Positions 16,276 through 25,676 of a stretch of DNA of 64,000 nucleotides are shown in pieces. The position numbers were made by a program, and so were the translations under genes. Source of the DNA: Salinigranum marinum (GTDB lineage: Archaea > Halobacteriota > Halobacteria > Halobacteriales > Haloferacaceae); assembly GCF_024228675.1 (NCBI RefSeq), contig NZ_CP100461.1, forward strand, positions 744,001 to 808,000, in the 5' to 3' direction. Every line of letters begins with the position of its first letter. Position 1 is the first letter of the stretch. Below the pieces are notes generated by a model that worked only from the letters and a program-made list of their open reading frames with translations, ran no database searches and was not told the DNA's origin.

Positions 16276-17670
16276 ATGGTACGTGATATCGACCGACGTA
16301 AGTTCCTGAAGGGAGCCGGTGTCGCCGGTGTCGCCGGACTCGCCGGCTGCATCGGTGGTGGCGACGGCGGGTCGGGTGGGGGCTCGGAGGCGACCGAGAC
16401 GGAATCGAGTGACGGCTCCGAGACGGAATCCGGTGGGAGCACCGGTGGCGGCGGGATGAGCGGCCCAGACGGGCTCGTCGTCATCGGATACCCCGAGTCG
16501 GGGATTCAGCTGTTCCGTGACTACTACAGCCAGACCGACGGGAGCCAGTCGATCCTGATCCCCGACGGGCTCCGCGACGGCGCACTGCCCGCACAGGTCG
16601 GCAACCCGATGGAGAACGTCACGGGGACGGCGCCGGCGGCTGGCGGGCCGAACCAGGACGCGTTCAACGAACTCTTCCAGGAGGAGTACGGCTCCGCGCC
16701 CGGCGTCTTCACCTCCCAGTCGTTCGACTCCGCGGCCATCGGTATCCTCGCCAACGCTGCCGCCGGCGAGAACAGCGGGCCGGCGGTCAAGGACCAGATG
16801 CGTCGCATCGCCAACCCGGGCGGGATGGAGGTCGGTCCCCAGAACCTCGTCGAGGGCGTCGAGGCCGCCGCCAACGGCGAGGACGTCAACTACCAGGGGG
16901 CGTCTTCGGCGACCAACTTCGACCAGAACGGCGACCCCGCGTCCGCGGCGTACGACATCTGGGAGTTCGACGGCGTCGACTCGCAGTCGACGACGGCCGT
17001 CGAGACGCAGTCGTTCTCCGGCGAGAACCCCGACGGAGCCGGTCCGTCCGCCGACAGTGGCCCCGGCGGAAGCGACCGTGAGATCTCGCTCGGGATCCTC
17101 CTCCCGGAGACGGGCGACCTCGCCTCGACCGGCCAGCCGATGATCCAGGCGGCGCAGATCCCCGGCATTCTGGTCAACGAGGCCAACCCCGCCGGGCTCT
17201 CGGTGAACGCACAGATCGAGGACACTCAGACCTCGCCCAGCGCCGGCGTCGCCGCCGGTCAGTCGCTGGCGAGCGCGGGTGTGCCGTTCATCTGCGGCAC
17301 CGCCTCCTCGGGCGTGAACGTCCCGATGTCTCAGCAGGTGGCGATCCCCAACGAGATCGTCGGCTGCTCGCCGTCGTCGACGGCGCTGTCGGTGACGAAC
17401 CTCGAAGACAACGACTTCATCTTCCGGACGGCACCGTCCGACCAGCTCCAGGGCCGCGTCATGGCGCAGGTCATGTCCGAGCGGCTCGGTGCCTCTACGG
17501 TGTCGACGCTGTACGTCAACAACGACTACGGCCAGCAGCTCTCCGAGCGGTTCACCAGCGTCTTCGAGGACAGTTTCGACGGCGAAGTCATGACGCAGGT
17601 GGCGTTCAACATCGGCGAGTCGTCGTACTCGTCGGTCATCGAGTCGGCGCTCTCGGGCGGCAGCAACTGA
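16276..17670 (+). CDS. branched-chain-type ABC substrate-binding lipoprotein, circularly permuted
   Basis: Encodes 464 residues. Residues 1-25 are a Tat lipoprotein signal: twin arginine in DIDRRKFLKG and lipobox LAGC with Cys25. An acidic Ser/Gly/Thr linker follows to about 63. Residues 64-233 (from PDGLVVIGYPESGIQLFRDY to AAYDIWEFDG) match the C-terminal half of the Peripla_BP_6 fold. A second linker covers about 234-266. Residues 267-464 (REISLGILLPETGDLASTG to YSSVIESALSGG) match the N-terminal half. The order is thus reversed: a circular permutation. No permease or ATPase gene is adjacent. The single open frame, signal and promoter argue for expression. Confidence 0.9.
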   Translation: MVRDIDRRKFLKGAGVAGVAGLAGCIGGGDGGSGGGSEATETESSDGSETESGGSTGGGGMSGPDGLVVIGYPESGIQLFRDYYSQTDGSQSILIPDGLRDGALPAQVGNPMENVTGTAPAAGGPNQDAFNELFQEEYGSAPGVFTSQSFDSAAIGILANAAAGENSGPAVKDQMRRIANPGGMEVGPQNLVEGVEAAANGEDVNYQGASSATNFDQNGDPASAAYDIWEFDGVDSQSTTAVETQSFSGENPDGAGPSADSGPGGSDREISLGILLPETGDLASTGQPMIQAAQIPGILVNEANPAGLSVNAQIEDTQTSPSAGVAAGQSLASAGVPFICGTASSGVNVPMSQQVAIPNEIVGCSPSSTALSVTNLEDNDFIFRTAPSDQLQGRVMAQVMSERLGASTVSTLYVNNDYGQQLSERFTSVFEDSFDGEVMTQVAFNIGESSYSSVIESALSGGSN

Positions 17671-17777
17671 GCCGTCGACGCAACGACTCGACGTCAGGCC
17701 CTCTACCTTCCCGTATTTTCCCCACCACCGGCGGGTCCGGCTGTCTCACTCGGGCTGTTCGTCCTTCCCGGCGACGA

Positions 17778-18848
17778 CTACTGCAGGCGGTACCGCAGCA
17801 GCGCTGCGATGCCGCCGAGGTTCTTCAGCTGCTGGCCGGGGGCGAACTCCGCGGAGAACACGGTTACCTCGCCGCCTTTCTGTTCCGTCGTCTCGATCAC
17901 CTCGTTCGCGTCGACGTCCCACTCGCCCGCCCCCTGGCGCTCGTCTCTCAGCCTCGAATCGAGGACGAGCAGGTGCTCGACGGCACCGAACTCGGCGGCT
18001 TCGGCGACCTCCTCGACGCCGTAGGCGACTTTCGTCCCCGCTGCGATGCCGTCCATGAGTTCGTCGATGAGCCGCGACTCCTCGGCGATGCGGGTCTCCT
18101 TCTGGACGTCGTCGATCGCGCCGCGCTTGAGCACCTCGTGGACGCCGCGGTCGCCGACGCCGGCGGTATCGACCGTCTTCACGATCTTTTCCGCCGCGTC
18201 GAGGAACTCGCTTGCGATGTAATCACGAGCGTCGTTCTTCGTAAAGCCCGGCCCCGCGAGGACGACGGCGTCGACGTCGAGGTGCGACAGCGCCGACCCG
18301 ACCTCGTCGAAGAGTTCCGTCCGCGGGCGGGCGTACTCGCCTTTCCCCGTGGGCCTGGTGAAGGAGGCGTACTCCTCGGTGCCGTACTGGGCGACGGTGT
18401 GGATGTACGCCTCGCCCTCTTCGACGGTGACGATGGCGACGTCGGGGTTCTCGCTCGCCTGTTCGGCCTCCTCCAGCCGATCGGTCTGGTCCGGCTTCCA
18501 GTGTTTCTCGACCGTGATCTCCGACCGTTCCTCGACGTTCAGCGTGTGGTGGTGGCCGAGCTGGTCCTCGCGGGAGCAGCCGACGATCTCGCCGCCCACG
18601 CGGAGCCGGTTGGCGAAGCGGGCGAACTCGACGTCCTCGACCGAAAGCGTGAGGTGGAGGTGTTCGCGTTCGCCACCCGTATCGCGGAGGTTCTCCTCGT
18701 TGCGCTGGATGCGCCGGGTGGTGTCACCCTCGACGAGATCGCCCGGTTCGAGCACGTACGAGAGGTGCCAGAGGTCGTCGACGTTCTCGGGAACGAGCGT
18801 CACCCGCTCGCGTCCCTCCTCGCCGCGACCCCGGCTTACGATGCGCAT
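17778..18848 (-). CDS. pelA: mRNA surveillance protein Pelota (aPelota/Dom34)
   Basis: Encodes 356 residues. The N-terminal Sm-like domain contains [20 protein letters not shown], and the central domain includes [19 protein letters not shown]. The C-terminal eRF1-like domain carries [18 protein letters not shown]. Pelota enters the A site of stalled ribosomes and, with an EF1A-like or ABCE1 partner, splits them. The gene begins at ATG 18848 and has no close operon partner; another rescue factor, RqcH, lies 2 kb away. Confidence 0.95.
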   Translation of the reverse strand: MRIVSRGRGEEGRERVTLVPENVDDLWHLSYVLEPGDLVEGDTTRRIQRNEENLRDTGGEREHLHLTLSVEDVEFARFANRLRVGGEIVGCSREDQLGHHHTLNVEERSEITVEKHWKPDQTDRLEEAEQASENPDVAIVTVEEGEAYIHTVAQYGTEEYASFTRPTGKGEYARPRTELFDEVGSALSHLDVDAVVLAGPGFTKNDARDYIASEFLDAAEKIVKTVDTAGVGDRGVHEVLKRGAIDDVQKETRIAEESRLIDELMDGIAAGTKVAYGVEEVAEAAEFGAVEHLLVLDSRLRDERQGAGEWDVDANEVIETTEQKGGEVTVFSAEFAPGQQLKNLGGIAALLRYRLQ

Positions 18849-18902
18849 GTCGGCTCTCGGCGGGCGGGCGTTACGTGTCTTGTCATTCCGGCCGACCGAC
18901 GA

Positions 18903-19607
18903 TCAGGGTTCGCTCCACCGCTTCTTCGACAGCCCCGCGGCGAACCCCCGTCCGACGAGGTAGTAGGAGGCGACCTGGACGTAAAAGAGCACGAAGATTC
19001 CGACGACGACGACGGTCAGCACCGAGCCGACGAGTCCGCCGGTGATCCCGACGACGATCGCGAGCAGCCACGCGACGGCGTAGTCGCTCGTGAACGCCCC
19101 CGCGAGGACGGTCCGGACGTCGAACGCCGCACGCAGTCGCCCTTCGATGGCGAAGTTCGCGAGTGCTGCGGGGAGGATGTACGTGACGACGAGCAAGAAC
19201 AGCCCGACGGCGGCGAGGAAGGCGACGAAGACGAGGGGTCCCGGTCCGACGACGGTCGGTGCCGGCGGGGGGCTCCCCGCACCCGCCTCGGCAATCATCG
19301 GATCGCTGGGGATGAACACGAGGATCGCTCCGAGCACGATCGCAAGCGGGACGAGCACGAACAACCCGTACACGAAGTTCACGACGGTCAGCTTCAGCCC
19401 GTCGACGAACAGGGTGCCCCACTGCGTGAACGAGGGGGGCGTGCGCTCCCGACGCGCGGCGTGGTCGAGCACCCGAACGAGGTAGCCCTGGACGACGAAC
19501 GCCGGGAGAACCAACACGCCGAGAAGAGTCAAAACCCCGCCGACGAGGAGCGTCGACAGCCAGTCATCGCCTCGACGGGGAAACGACAGAGCATCGAAGA
19601 GCATCAC
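18903..19607 (-). CDS. DUF4013 multi-pass membrane protein
   Basis: Encodes 234 residues. It begins MMLFDALSFPRRGDDWLSTL and continues with LVGGVLTLLGVLVLPAFVVQ, the N-terminal signature of DUF4013 proteins. About six hydrophobic segments are visible, with a proline/glycine-rich loop near 115-125. A paralogue lies just upstream (19809-20516) and a more divergent one at 37890-38588. The biochemical role of DUF4013 is unknown; it is an integral membrane protein. Confidence 0.85.
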   Translation of the reverse strand: MMLFDALSFPRRGDDWLSTLLVGGVLTLLGVLVLPAFVVQGYLVRVLDHAARRERTPPSFTQWGTLFVDGLKLTVVNFVYGLFVLVPLAIVLGAILVFIPSDPMIAEAGAGSPPPAPTVVGPGPLVFVAFLAAVGLFLLVVTYILPAALANFAIEGRLRAAFDVRTVLAGAFTSDYAVAWLLAIVVGITGGLVGSVLTVVVVGIFVLFYVQVASYYLVGRGFAAGLSKKRWSEP

Positions 19608-19808
19608 CCGGTCGGTGACCGGGCGCGGAGTTAGTTCTTGTGACTATTCTTGCACCACCGCCGCAGTCGCCCGGTTTCGGGACCGAGCGCCCGACTCCGA
19701 ACGTCAGCGCGAGGGTCCTCGAGAGAACACAGAGTCGGCCCGCTGGTGCGGGACGGACATCGATCCGTCGGGAAATCGATCCCGTCGGGATACCGATCGC
19801 CCGGTCGT

Positions 19809-20516
19809 TCAGACGGCCGGCTGTTCGCCGGGCATCTCGTCTTCCTCGTGCAGTTCGACGGGGTTGAGATCCGTCCAGGTGTGGCCGATGACGTAAAACG
19901 CCGCGACGGCGGCGTAGAACGTCACGAAGACGCCGACGATCGTCCCGACGATCGGGACGATGCTCAGCACGGACGTGACGAGCCCCGCGGCGAGGAGCAT
20001 CGCGAACGCGCTCAACCACCCTATCGCGTACGTTCTGGTCGTGATGGCCGCACGGATCTCGCCGAAGGCGAAGCCGGCCATGAGGTCGTCCTTCTCGACG
20101 TAGTTCGCGAGCGCCGCGGGGGCGATGTACGCCGCAACGAGCCCGAGGGCGAACGCCACGAGGAAGCCGACAACGGCGACGAGGCCGCCGATCGCGCCCG
20201 CGACCCCGGAGTCACCGGCGACCGCACCGCCGATGCCGATGAACGCGATGGTCGCCCCGAGCAGGCCCGGGACGAGACCGTACACGAGGTAGATGGCGAA
20301 CGCCTTCAGCCCGTCGACGATCATGGTCCCCCAGTCGTCGAACACCGGCGGTTCGTCGCCCCCGCGCATCGTCCCCCGGAGGACGCGAACGTAGTAGCCG
20401 AACACCGCAAACAGCGGGACGAGGAGGAAGCCGAACAGCGTCAGGACGCCGCCGAGCAGAACCGTCTTTATCCAGTCGTCGCTGCTGCGCAGGTATCTGA
20501 GTGATTCTTCAATCAT
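19809..20516 (-). CDS. DUF4013 multi-pass membrane protein (paralogue)
   Basis: Encodes 235 residues. The N-terminus SSDDWIKTVLLGGVLTLFGF aligns with the neighbouring DUF4013 gene, and RVLRGTMRGGDEPPVFDDWG matches its polar loop. About six hydrophobic segments are followed by a charged tail (HEEDEMPGEQPAV). The two genes are tandem on the minus strand, 201 bases apart, which suggests duplication with separate promoters. Function unknown. Confidence 0.85.
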   Translation of the reverse strand: MIEESLRYLRSSDDWIKTVLLGGVLTLFGFLLVPLFAVFGYYVRVLRGTMRGGDEPPVFDDWGTMIVDGLKAFAIYLVYGLVPGLLGATIAFIGIGGAVAGDSGVAGAIGGLVAVVGFLVAFALGLVAAYIAPAALANYVEKDDLMAGFAFGEIRAAITTRTYAIGWLSAFAMLLAAGLVTSVLSIVPIVGTIVGVFVTFYAAVAAFYVIGHTWTDLNPVELHEEDEMPGEQPAV

Positions 20517-20619
20517 AGTGATTCACCGAGCGTGCCGCCACACGGGCACGACACGTGTCGGCGTGGCCTGCACTTGCTCTGCGTTCTACACGCGACCGGA
20601 GGTAATATCTATGGTGCTC

Positions 20620-20640
20620 GTTCCGTCGGATAAACGGAAC
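20620..20640. repeat. inverted repeat between rqcH and the DUF4013 gene
   Basis: GTTCCGT (20620-20626) and ACGGAAC (20634-20640) form a perfect seven-base inverted repeat with a seven-base AT-rich centre, next to an AT-rich tract at 20641-20650. It lies between the end of rqcH and the start of the DUF4013 gene. It could be a protein-binding site for the downstream gene; on the transcribed strand the T-tract is on the wrong side for a simple terminator. Confidence 0.35.
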
Positions 20641-20684
20641 GTTATTTTCTGTCAACACCACCCGACTCCACCGGAGACGAACGC

Positions 20685-22790
20685 TCAGTCCGCGGCGTCA
20701 CGCAGTTCGCTCCCGCCGGGCGGGAGGAACTCCTGGATCAGATCAGGACTGGCCACCTTCCGGAGGAACGACTGGTCGGTGAAGCGTGTCTTGAACTCCC
20801 GGTAACACATCTTCGCCGCGTCGTTCTGCGCGTACCGGCCGGGTTCGAGGTGGATCGCGGTCTCGACGCGCGGATCGATCGCCGACGACGGACCGCCGAG
20901 CACGCGTGTCTCCCCCTCGCACTGGACGCCGACGGCGACGCGTGCCTCGACGTCGCGGAAGTAGGTGCGGTCGCCGCGGATGGCGAACCCACCTTTCTCC
21001 AGGTACTCGCCGCTCTCGGGCGTCTTCGACACCTGATCGGGCGTCACCATGTACGCGTCCCCCGCGTGGCGGCCGTCCTTCCACACCGACGAGTACGCGA
21101 CGGCGAACTGCGCGGCCTCTTCGAGCGTCGATTCGGGGAACTCGACGGGGTTCGACGGCTCCGACGGCCGCGACGCCTTGAGCACCGTTACCGGCCCGCC
21201 GTGCGCCTGCGCGTGGAAGAAGCGATCGTGCTTCGAGAGGTACTTCTTGACGAGGTCCTCGTTCTGGTCGGCGTTCCGCCCCCCGACGACGAGGTAGCCG
21301 TCCGAGGTCTCGAACCACCGGAAGCGTTCGTACCAGTGGCCGGGCTTGCGGATCGGAATCGACCGCCGCGAGAGCCAATCGACGTCCACGGGTTCCTCGT
21401 CCTCGTCCTCTTCGTCACCGTCGTCGGCCTCCCACGCCTCCTTGCGTGCTCTCACCGCGGCCAGTTCCTCGCGGGTGTCCTCGATCGCCGCCAGCGCCCC
21501 CTCCTTCTTCGACTCGATCCGCTTCGCCTCCGTGTAGAGGCGGTCGGCGTTCTTCTCGACCCCCATCGAGACGTCGACCGTCACCCGGCTGTCGTCGAGG
21601 TCGATCGTGACGGTTCCCGCCGCCGAGTCGACGCCGACGACCGCCTCCGCGGCGGGGATCCCCTGGTCCGCGCCCGCCGCGAGTTTCGACTCGATCTCCG
21701 ACCACGGGATCCCCTCCGCGCGCGCGTCGCGGACGGTCGAGAGCACCTCATCGACGATGTCGTAGTTCGCGTACAGCGCCTCGGCCTTCTCCCGCTCCGC
21801 GCGGGCCTGCTCCTCGAACCCCTCGATCGCGCCCTTTTGCTGTTCGATGATCCGTTGCTGTTTGGCGATCTCCGCCTCGAAGTCAGGTCGGTCGTCCCCC
21901 GTTTCGGGCTCCTCGTCGGCGAGTTCCAGCCGGTAGAAGTACTCGTCGAGCGCCTCGTTGAACGTCCCGTACGCCTCCTCGTTCAGGTTCTCGCGCTCAC
22001 GCTCACGGAGGGGGAACGGCGTCGCGTCGACCACGCGGTCGCCGTCGAGATACACCCGCGGGTCGAAGTCGCCCGACTTCAACTGCGAGGCGAGTTCGGC
22101 GATGGCGTCGTGGATCGCGCGGTAGTCGCTCTCGTCCGCGTCGGCGATGTCGAGCGTCTTCTCGACGCCCGCCCGCGTGCAGAGCTCCTCGGCGTACAAC
22201 CCGCCGAGGTTCAACTGGGTCGCCAGCGTCCGTACCACGTCGGTGTCGGAGTCGGCCATCTGCCGGCGGAAGGTGTCGAAGCCGACGGTGAGGGGATTCA
22301 GCCGCGAGGAGGGGAACTCGTACTGCGCGCCCGGGGCGACGGTCCGGGACTTCAGGCGGACGGTCTCGAGGCTGCGCACCACCTCGTCGGTCCCGTCAAG
22401 GACGGCGATGTTCCCCTGTCCGAACAGTTCCGCGACGATCTTCGTCCGCTCGTCGCCGCGCTCGAACTCGAAGACGAGGATGCGGTCGAACTCGAACTGC
22501 TCGACGCCACGGAAGTCCGCGTTGGCGATGCGGTTCCGGAGCATCATCGCGAAGTTCGGCGGGCGGCCAGGCGCGTCGGGGACGTGTTCGGGCGCGGCGA
22601 CGTGCGCGCGTTTCACGTCGCCGACCTCCACGATGAGTTCGACCCGGCCGCGGTCGAAGTCGCGCATGCGGAGGCGCAGGAGGTCGTCGCCGTAGAGGTA
22701 GGCCTTGTCGACTTTCGCCCCCTCGTACCGGGTGAGTTCGGTGACGAGCGCTGCGAGGTCGACGCTCGAAAGCTCCTGCTTGGGCTCCAT
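20685..22790 (-). CDS. rqcH: ribosome rescue protein RqcH (NFACT family)
   Basis: Encodes 701 residues. The NFACT-N domain begins MEPKQELSSVDLAALVTELT and includes NFAMMLRNRIANADF. A helix-hairpin region and a long coiled coil (IAKQQRIIEQQKGAIEGFEE onward) follow. The NFACT-R domain has the typical DGYLVVGGRNADQNEDLVKK and RFFHAQAHGGPVTVLKA. RqcH binds the 50S-peptidyl-tRNA product of ribosome splitting; bacterial homologues add alanine tails. The acidic insertion near 470 (DGDEEDEDEEPVD) is a halophile feature. Confidence 0.94.
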   Translation of the reverse strand: MEPKQELSSVDLAALVTELTRYEGAKVDKAYLYGDDLLRLRMRDFDRGRVELIVEVGDVKRAHVAAPEHVPDAPGRPPNFAMMLRNRIANADFRGVEQFEFDRILVFEFERGDERTKIVAELFGQGNIAVLDGTDEVVRSLETVRLKSRTVAPGAQYEFPSSRLNPLTVGFDTFRRQMADSDTDVVRTLATQLNLGGLYAEELCTRAGVEKTLDIADADESDYRAIHDAIAELASQLKSGDFDPRVYLDGDRVVDATPFPLRERERENLNEEAYGTFNEALDEYFYRLELADEEPETGDDRPDFEAEIAKQQRIIEQQKGAIEGFEEQARAEREKAEALYANYDIVDEVLSTVRDARAEGIPWSEIESKLAAGADQGIPAAEAVVGVDSAAGTVTIDLDDSRVTVDVSMGVEKNADRLYTEAKRIESKKEGALAAIEDTREELAAVRARKEAWEADDGDEEDEDEEPVDVDWLSRRSIPIRKPGHWYERFRWFETSDGYLVVGGRNADQNEDLVKKYLSKHDRFFHAQAHGGPVTVLKASRPSEPSNPVEFPESTLEEAAQFAVAYSSVWKDGRHAGDAYMVTPDQVSKTPESGEYLEKGGFAIRGDRTYFRDVEARVAVGVQCEGETRVLGGPSSAIDPRVETAIHLEPGRYAQNDAAKMCYREFKTRFTDQSFLRKVASPDLIQEFLPPGGSELRDAAD

Positions 22791-22951
22791 ACCGTCCTCG
22801 TATCAGCGGGTGCCGAAAAGGGGTGTCGCTTCCGATCGGTCCTCGGCCGCCTCACGGCCGGCCGAGAACCGACCGAGCGGACGGCTCGACTTGTCACCGC
22901 CGATTCGACGACGAGCGTGAGGCTCTTCGTCCTCCCGATCGACATCCGAAC

Positions 22952-23422
22952 GTGACACGATCGGTCCGACGGGTCGAAACGGAGGCGGAACTGGAAGACG
23001 CTCTCGCCGTCCGCCGGGCGGTGTTCGTCGACGAGCAGGACGTCCCCCCGGCGCTGGAGGTCGACGCATACGACGACCTCGGCGCGGCGACCCACTTCCT
23101 CGCAGTCGACGGCGATACCGCGGTCGGCGCGGCGCGGCTCAGGCCGGTCGACGCCGGGACCGACGGGGCGGACGATCACGCGACGCCGGCGCGGGCGAAG
23201 ATCGAACGCGTCGCGGTCCTCGCCGACCGTCGCGACGAGGGCTGGGGCGCTCGCCTGATGGACGCTGTTGAGGCGGAGGCCCGGAGGGCGGGGTTCGAGA
23301 CGCTCGTGCTCCACGCCCAGACTCCCGTCGAGGGCTTCTACGCCGATCGTGGCTACCGATCCGTCGGCGAGGAGTTTGAGGAGGCCGGGATCCCACACGT
23401 CGAGATGGTCCGCAACTGCTGA
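22952..23422 (+). CDS. GNAT-family N-acetyltransferase
   Basis: Encodes 156 residues from a GTG start. ALAVRRAVFVDEQDVPPALE is the N-terminal GNAT signature seen in ElaA-like proteins. KIERVAVLADRRDEGWGARLM forms beta-4 and the acetyl-CoA pyrophosphate loop, although the usual R/Q-x-x-G-x-G/A is read here as DEGWGA. The segment VLHAQTPVEGFYADRGYRSV is the C-terminal beta-5 to beta-7 region. Substrate unknown. It is divergent from rqcH across 160 bases. Confidence 0.87.
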   Translation: MTRSVRRVETEAELEDALAVRRAVFVDEQDVPPALEVDAYDDLGAATHFLAVDGDTAVGAARLRPVDAGTDGADDHATPARAKIERVAVLADRRDEGWGARLMDAVEAEARRAGFETLVLHAQTPVEGFYADRGYRSVGEEFEEAGIPHVEMVRNC

Positions 23423-23863
23423 GTCGTTCCCCGGTCGAACCGGCGACCCCTCTCCGTTCCGCCGACTGATGCCTCGAGGCGTAGCCTTACCGCAGAACTC
23501 CGGGGAGATACACCGATGCGTACGACTCCGGGGGAGGCGGAACGCGAGCACCGCGCGGACGCCGAGGCCGATCCGGACCGACCGAGACAGCGCGATACCG
23601 TGGACCGGCGTCGATCCGAAGGTGGAACGACCGGCGACGAGCGGACCCGAGCGACGGACGAGCGGGCGCGGAGCCACCCGGTCGGCGGGCGGCGCTCCGC
23701 TGTCTCGGGGTCGCCGGCGCGGTGACCGGACTGACCGTCGATCGCGTCCGCGCGAGGGGTCCACGACCACGGCGTCCGCGTTCGCTCGTGGGAGCTGCGC
23801 GTCGTCGGCCGTGCGTGACGGCGGTCGCTCGCGCAATGCCTGGATCAGAACGCTCTGTGAAAT
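23423..23863. other. intergenic stretch without a supported gene
   Basis: About 440 bases between two convergent genes. A 69-codon plus-strand frame at 23516-23725 (MRTTPGEAEREHRADAEADP onward) has GC-rich third positions, but it is low-complexity and rich in Arg and Asp, with no family resemblance. I could not see a tRNA, repeat or convincing promoter. The DNA may be eroded coding sequence or spacer. Confidence 0.4.
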
Positions 23864-25570
23864 CTACAGCCGCTTCGACACGTACGGGCCGTCCTGGTGG
23901 TAGCCGAGCTTGTCGCAGTAGTACTGTCGGACGCCGATCCCGGAGATGACCGCGAGCTTCGAGAAGCCGTCGTCGGCCGCGAGTTCCTCGGCCCTTCCTA
24001 AGAGACGCCGACCGTAGCCGCGGTGTTGCCAGTCGCCCTCGCCGCCGAGTCCGACCTCGCTCCCGTAGACGTGGAGTTCTCGCACGATGGCAGCGTCGCG
24101 GAGTTCCTCACGGACGGGGTCGGCGTCGGGGCGGTCGCCGTACGGCGAGTACGAGGGGTAGCGAAGGCGGCAGAAGCCGACGAGGAGGTCGGCGTCGGGA
24201 TCCTCGAACGCGAGGAAGTGCTCTCGACCGCCGACGGCGTCGTACGTCCGGGTCGAGAGCGTGATCCGATCGGGATCGGGGTCGGCGTCGTTCATCCCGA
24301 CCTCGCGGGCGCGGATGTCGCGTGGTTCGATTCCCCTCTCGGCGGCCCGCTGTTCGGCGAGCTGGCGGAGGTTCGACTTCCAGACGCCGGCGTCGATGAA
24401 GTCCGCGGGGATGTCGCGCTGGACGCGCTGCAACCGGGTGTACTCGGGGACGAGCCCCATCGCCTCCGCGACGACGTCGGCGGCCTCCTCGTTCGTCAGC
24501 GGGTCGAACTCCTCCCGGCGCCACTGGTCGTACACGCGGGTCCCTCTCACCACCAGGGTCGGGTAGATCTTGAGGTAGTCGGGCCGCCACTTCGGATTCT
24601 CGGCCAGTTGGCGGAAGTCCTCGACGCACATCTCCCGGGTCATGCCGGGCTGGCCGGGCATCATGTGGAAGCCGACTTTGAACCCCGCGTCGCGCAGGCG
24701 GCGGTTGGCGTCGACCGACGCCTGCGTACCGTGGCCGCGGTGCATCTCCCGGTTGATCCGTTCGTAGGTGGTCTGGACGCCCACCTCGACTTTCGTCCCG
24801 CCCAGCCGGAGCATCCGGTCGATCTGCTCGGGGTCACACCAGTCGGGCTTCGTCTCGAACGTGATTCCCACACAGCGAACGTCGGCGGTCTCGTTCTCCG
24901 CGATGACGTCCGCGACGTAGCGGAAGTCGTACTCGTCGGGGGCCTGTGCGAACGACCGCCCCTCCGCGGGGTTCGGGGGCGAGTCGAGGTCGTACTCGTT
25001 CATCGCCTGCAGGGCGCGCTTGACGAACCACTCCTGGTAGTCGTGGCTCCGCGCGGTCATCGTCCCGCCCATCAGGATGAGCTCCGCCTTATCGACCGGG
25101 TGACCGATGTGCCGCAGCTGTTCCAGCCGGAGCGTCACCTGGCCGTAGGGGTCGTAGTCGTTCTGCTCCCCGCGCGCGGCGGCGGGCTCGTGGCCCGTGT
25201 ACGACTGCGACGAGTCGAATTCGCTCGCCGGGCCGCCGGGACAGTACAGGCACTTGCCGTGCGGACACATGTGCGGCGAGGTCATGATCGCCACGGGCGA
25301 GACCCCCGAGGCGGTCCGGACCGGCTTGCGCCGGACGACCTCCATCACGTCCTCGCGGCGGTCGTCGGGCGCGTGCTGGAGGACGTCGGTGTTCTTCGGC
25401 ACTTTCGGCGAGGAGTGTTCCGAACACGCCCGCAGTTTCGCGCTCTCGAGCGACTCGGCGTTGACCTCTCCTGCCAGAATGCGCTCGACGAGCGTCTCGC
25501 AGGTCTTCCGGAAGGCCTCGGTCTCCTCTGGATCGGGGTCGTCGACGGTCCCCTCCGCGGTGCCGGTCAT
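23864..25570 (-). CDS. elp3: tRNA uridine-34 carboxymethyl synthase Elp3
   Basis: Encodes 568 residues. The radical-SAM cluster motif is C102-x4-C107-x2-C110 (MCPHGKCLYCPGGP), followed by the characteristic SQSYTGHEPAAARGEQNDYD. The segment GTKVEVGVQTTYERINREMH lies in the barrel. The C-terminal lysine acetyltransferase-like domain has WQHRGYGRRLLGRAEELA as its acetyl-CoA loop. Archaeal Elp3 acts alone to form cm5U at the tRNA wobble position. It precedes the glycosyltransferase gene by about 100 bases and is not obviously in an operon. Confidence 0.95.
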   Translation of the reverse strand: MTGTAEGTVDDPDPEETEAFRKTCETLVERILAGEVNAESLESAKLRACSEHSSPKVPKNTDVLQHAPDDRREDVMEVVRRKPVRTASGVSPVAIMTSPHMCPHGKCLYCPGGPASEFDSSQSYTGHEPAAARGEQNDYDPYGQVTLRLEQLRHIGHPVDKAELILMGGTMTARSHDYQEWFVKRALQAMNEYDLDSPPNPAEGRSFAQAPDEYDFRYVADVIAENETADVRCVGITFETKPDWCDPEQIDRMLRLGGTKVEVGVQTTYERINREMHRGHGTQASVDANRRLRDAGFKVGFHMMPGQPGMTREMCVEDFRQLAENPKWRPDYLKIYPTLVVRGTRVYDQWRREEFDPLTNEEAADVVAEAMGLVPEYTRLQRVQRDIPADFIDAGVWKSNLRQLAEQRAAERGIEPRDIRAREVGMNDADPDPDRITLSTRTYDAVGGREHFLAFEDPDADLLVGFCRLRYPSYSPYGDRPDADPVREELRDAAIVRELHVYGSEVGLGGEGDWQHRGYGRRLLGRAEELAADDGFSKLAVISGIGVRQYYCDKLGYHQDGPYVSKRL

Positions 25571-25676
25571 CGTCCCTGAGTGGTGGACTGAGGCGAATAA
25601 GCGTGTCGTTCGTCTAAACGCTCGGCCGAAACGACCGGCAGCGCGACCCGCGGCCTGCTGTGATACGCCCCGCGAC

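Noticed and set aside
20850-22955. A 701-codon plus-strand frame opposite rqcH
   Set aside because: RqcH is well conserved on the minus strand, and the plus frame lacks any domain.
23516-23725. A 69-codon plus-strand ORF after the acetyltransferase
   Set aside because: Low-complexity Arg/Asp-rich translation and no conservation clue; kept only as a note in the intergenic entry.
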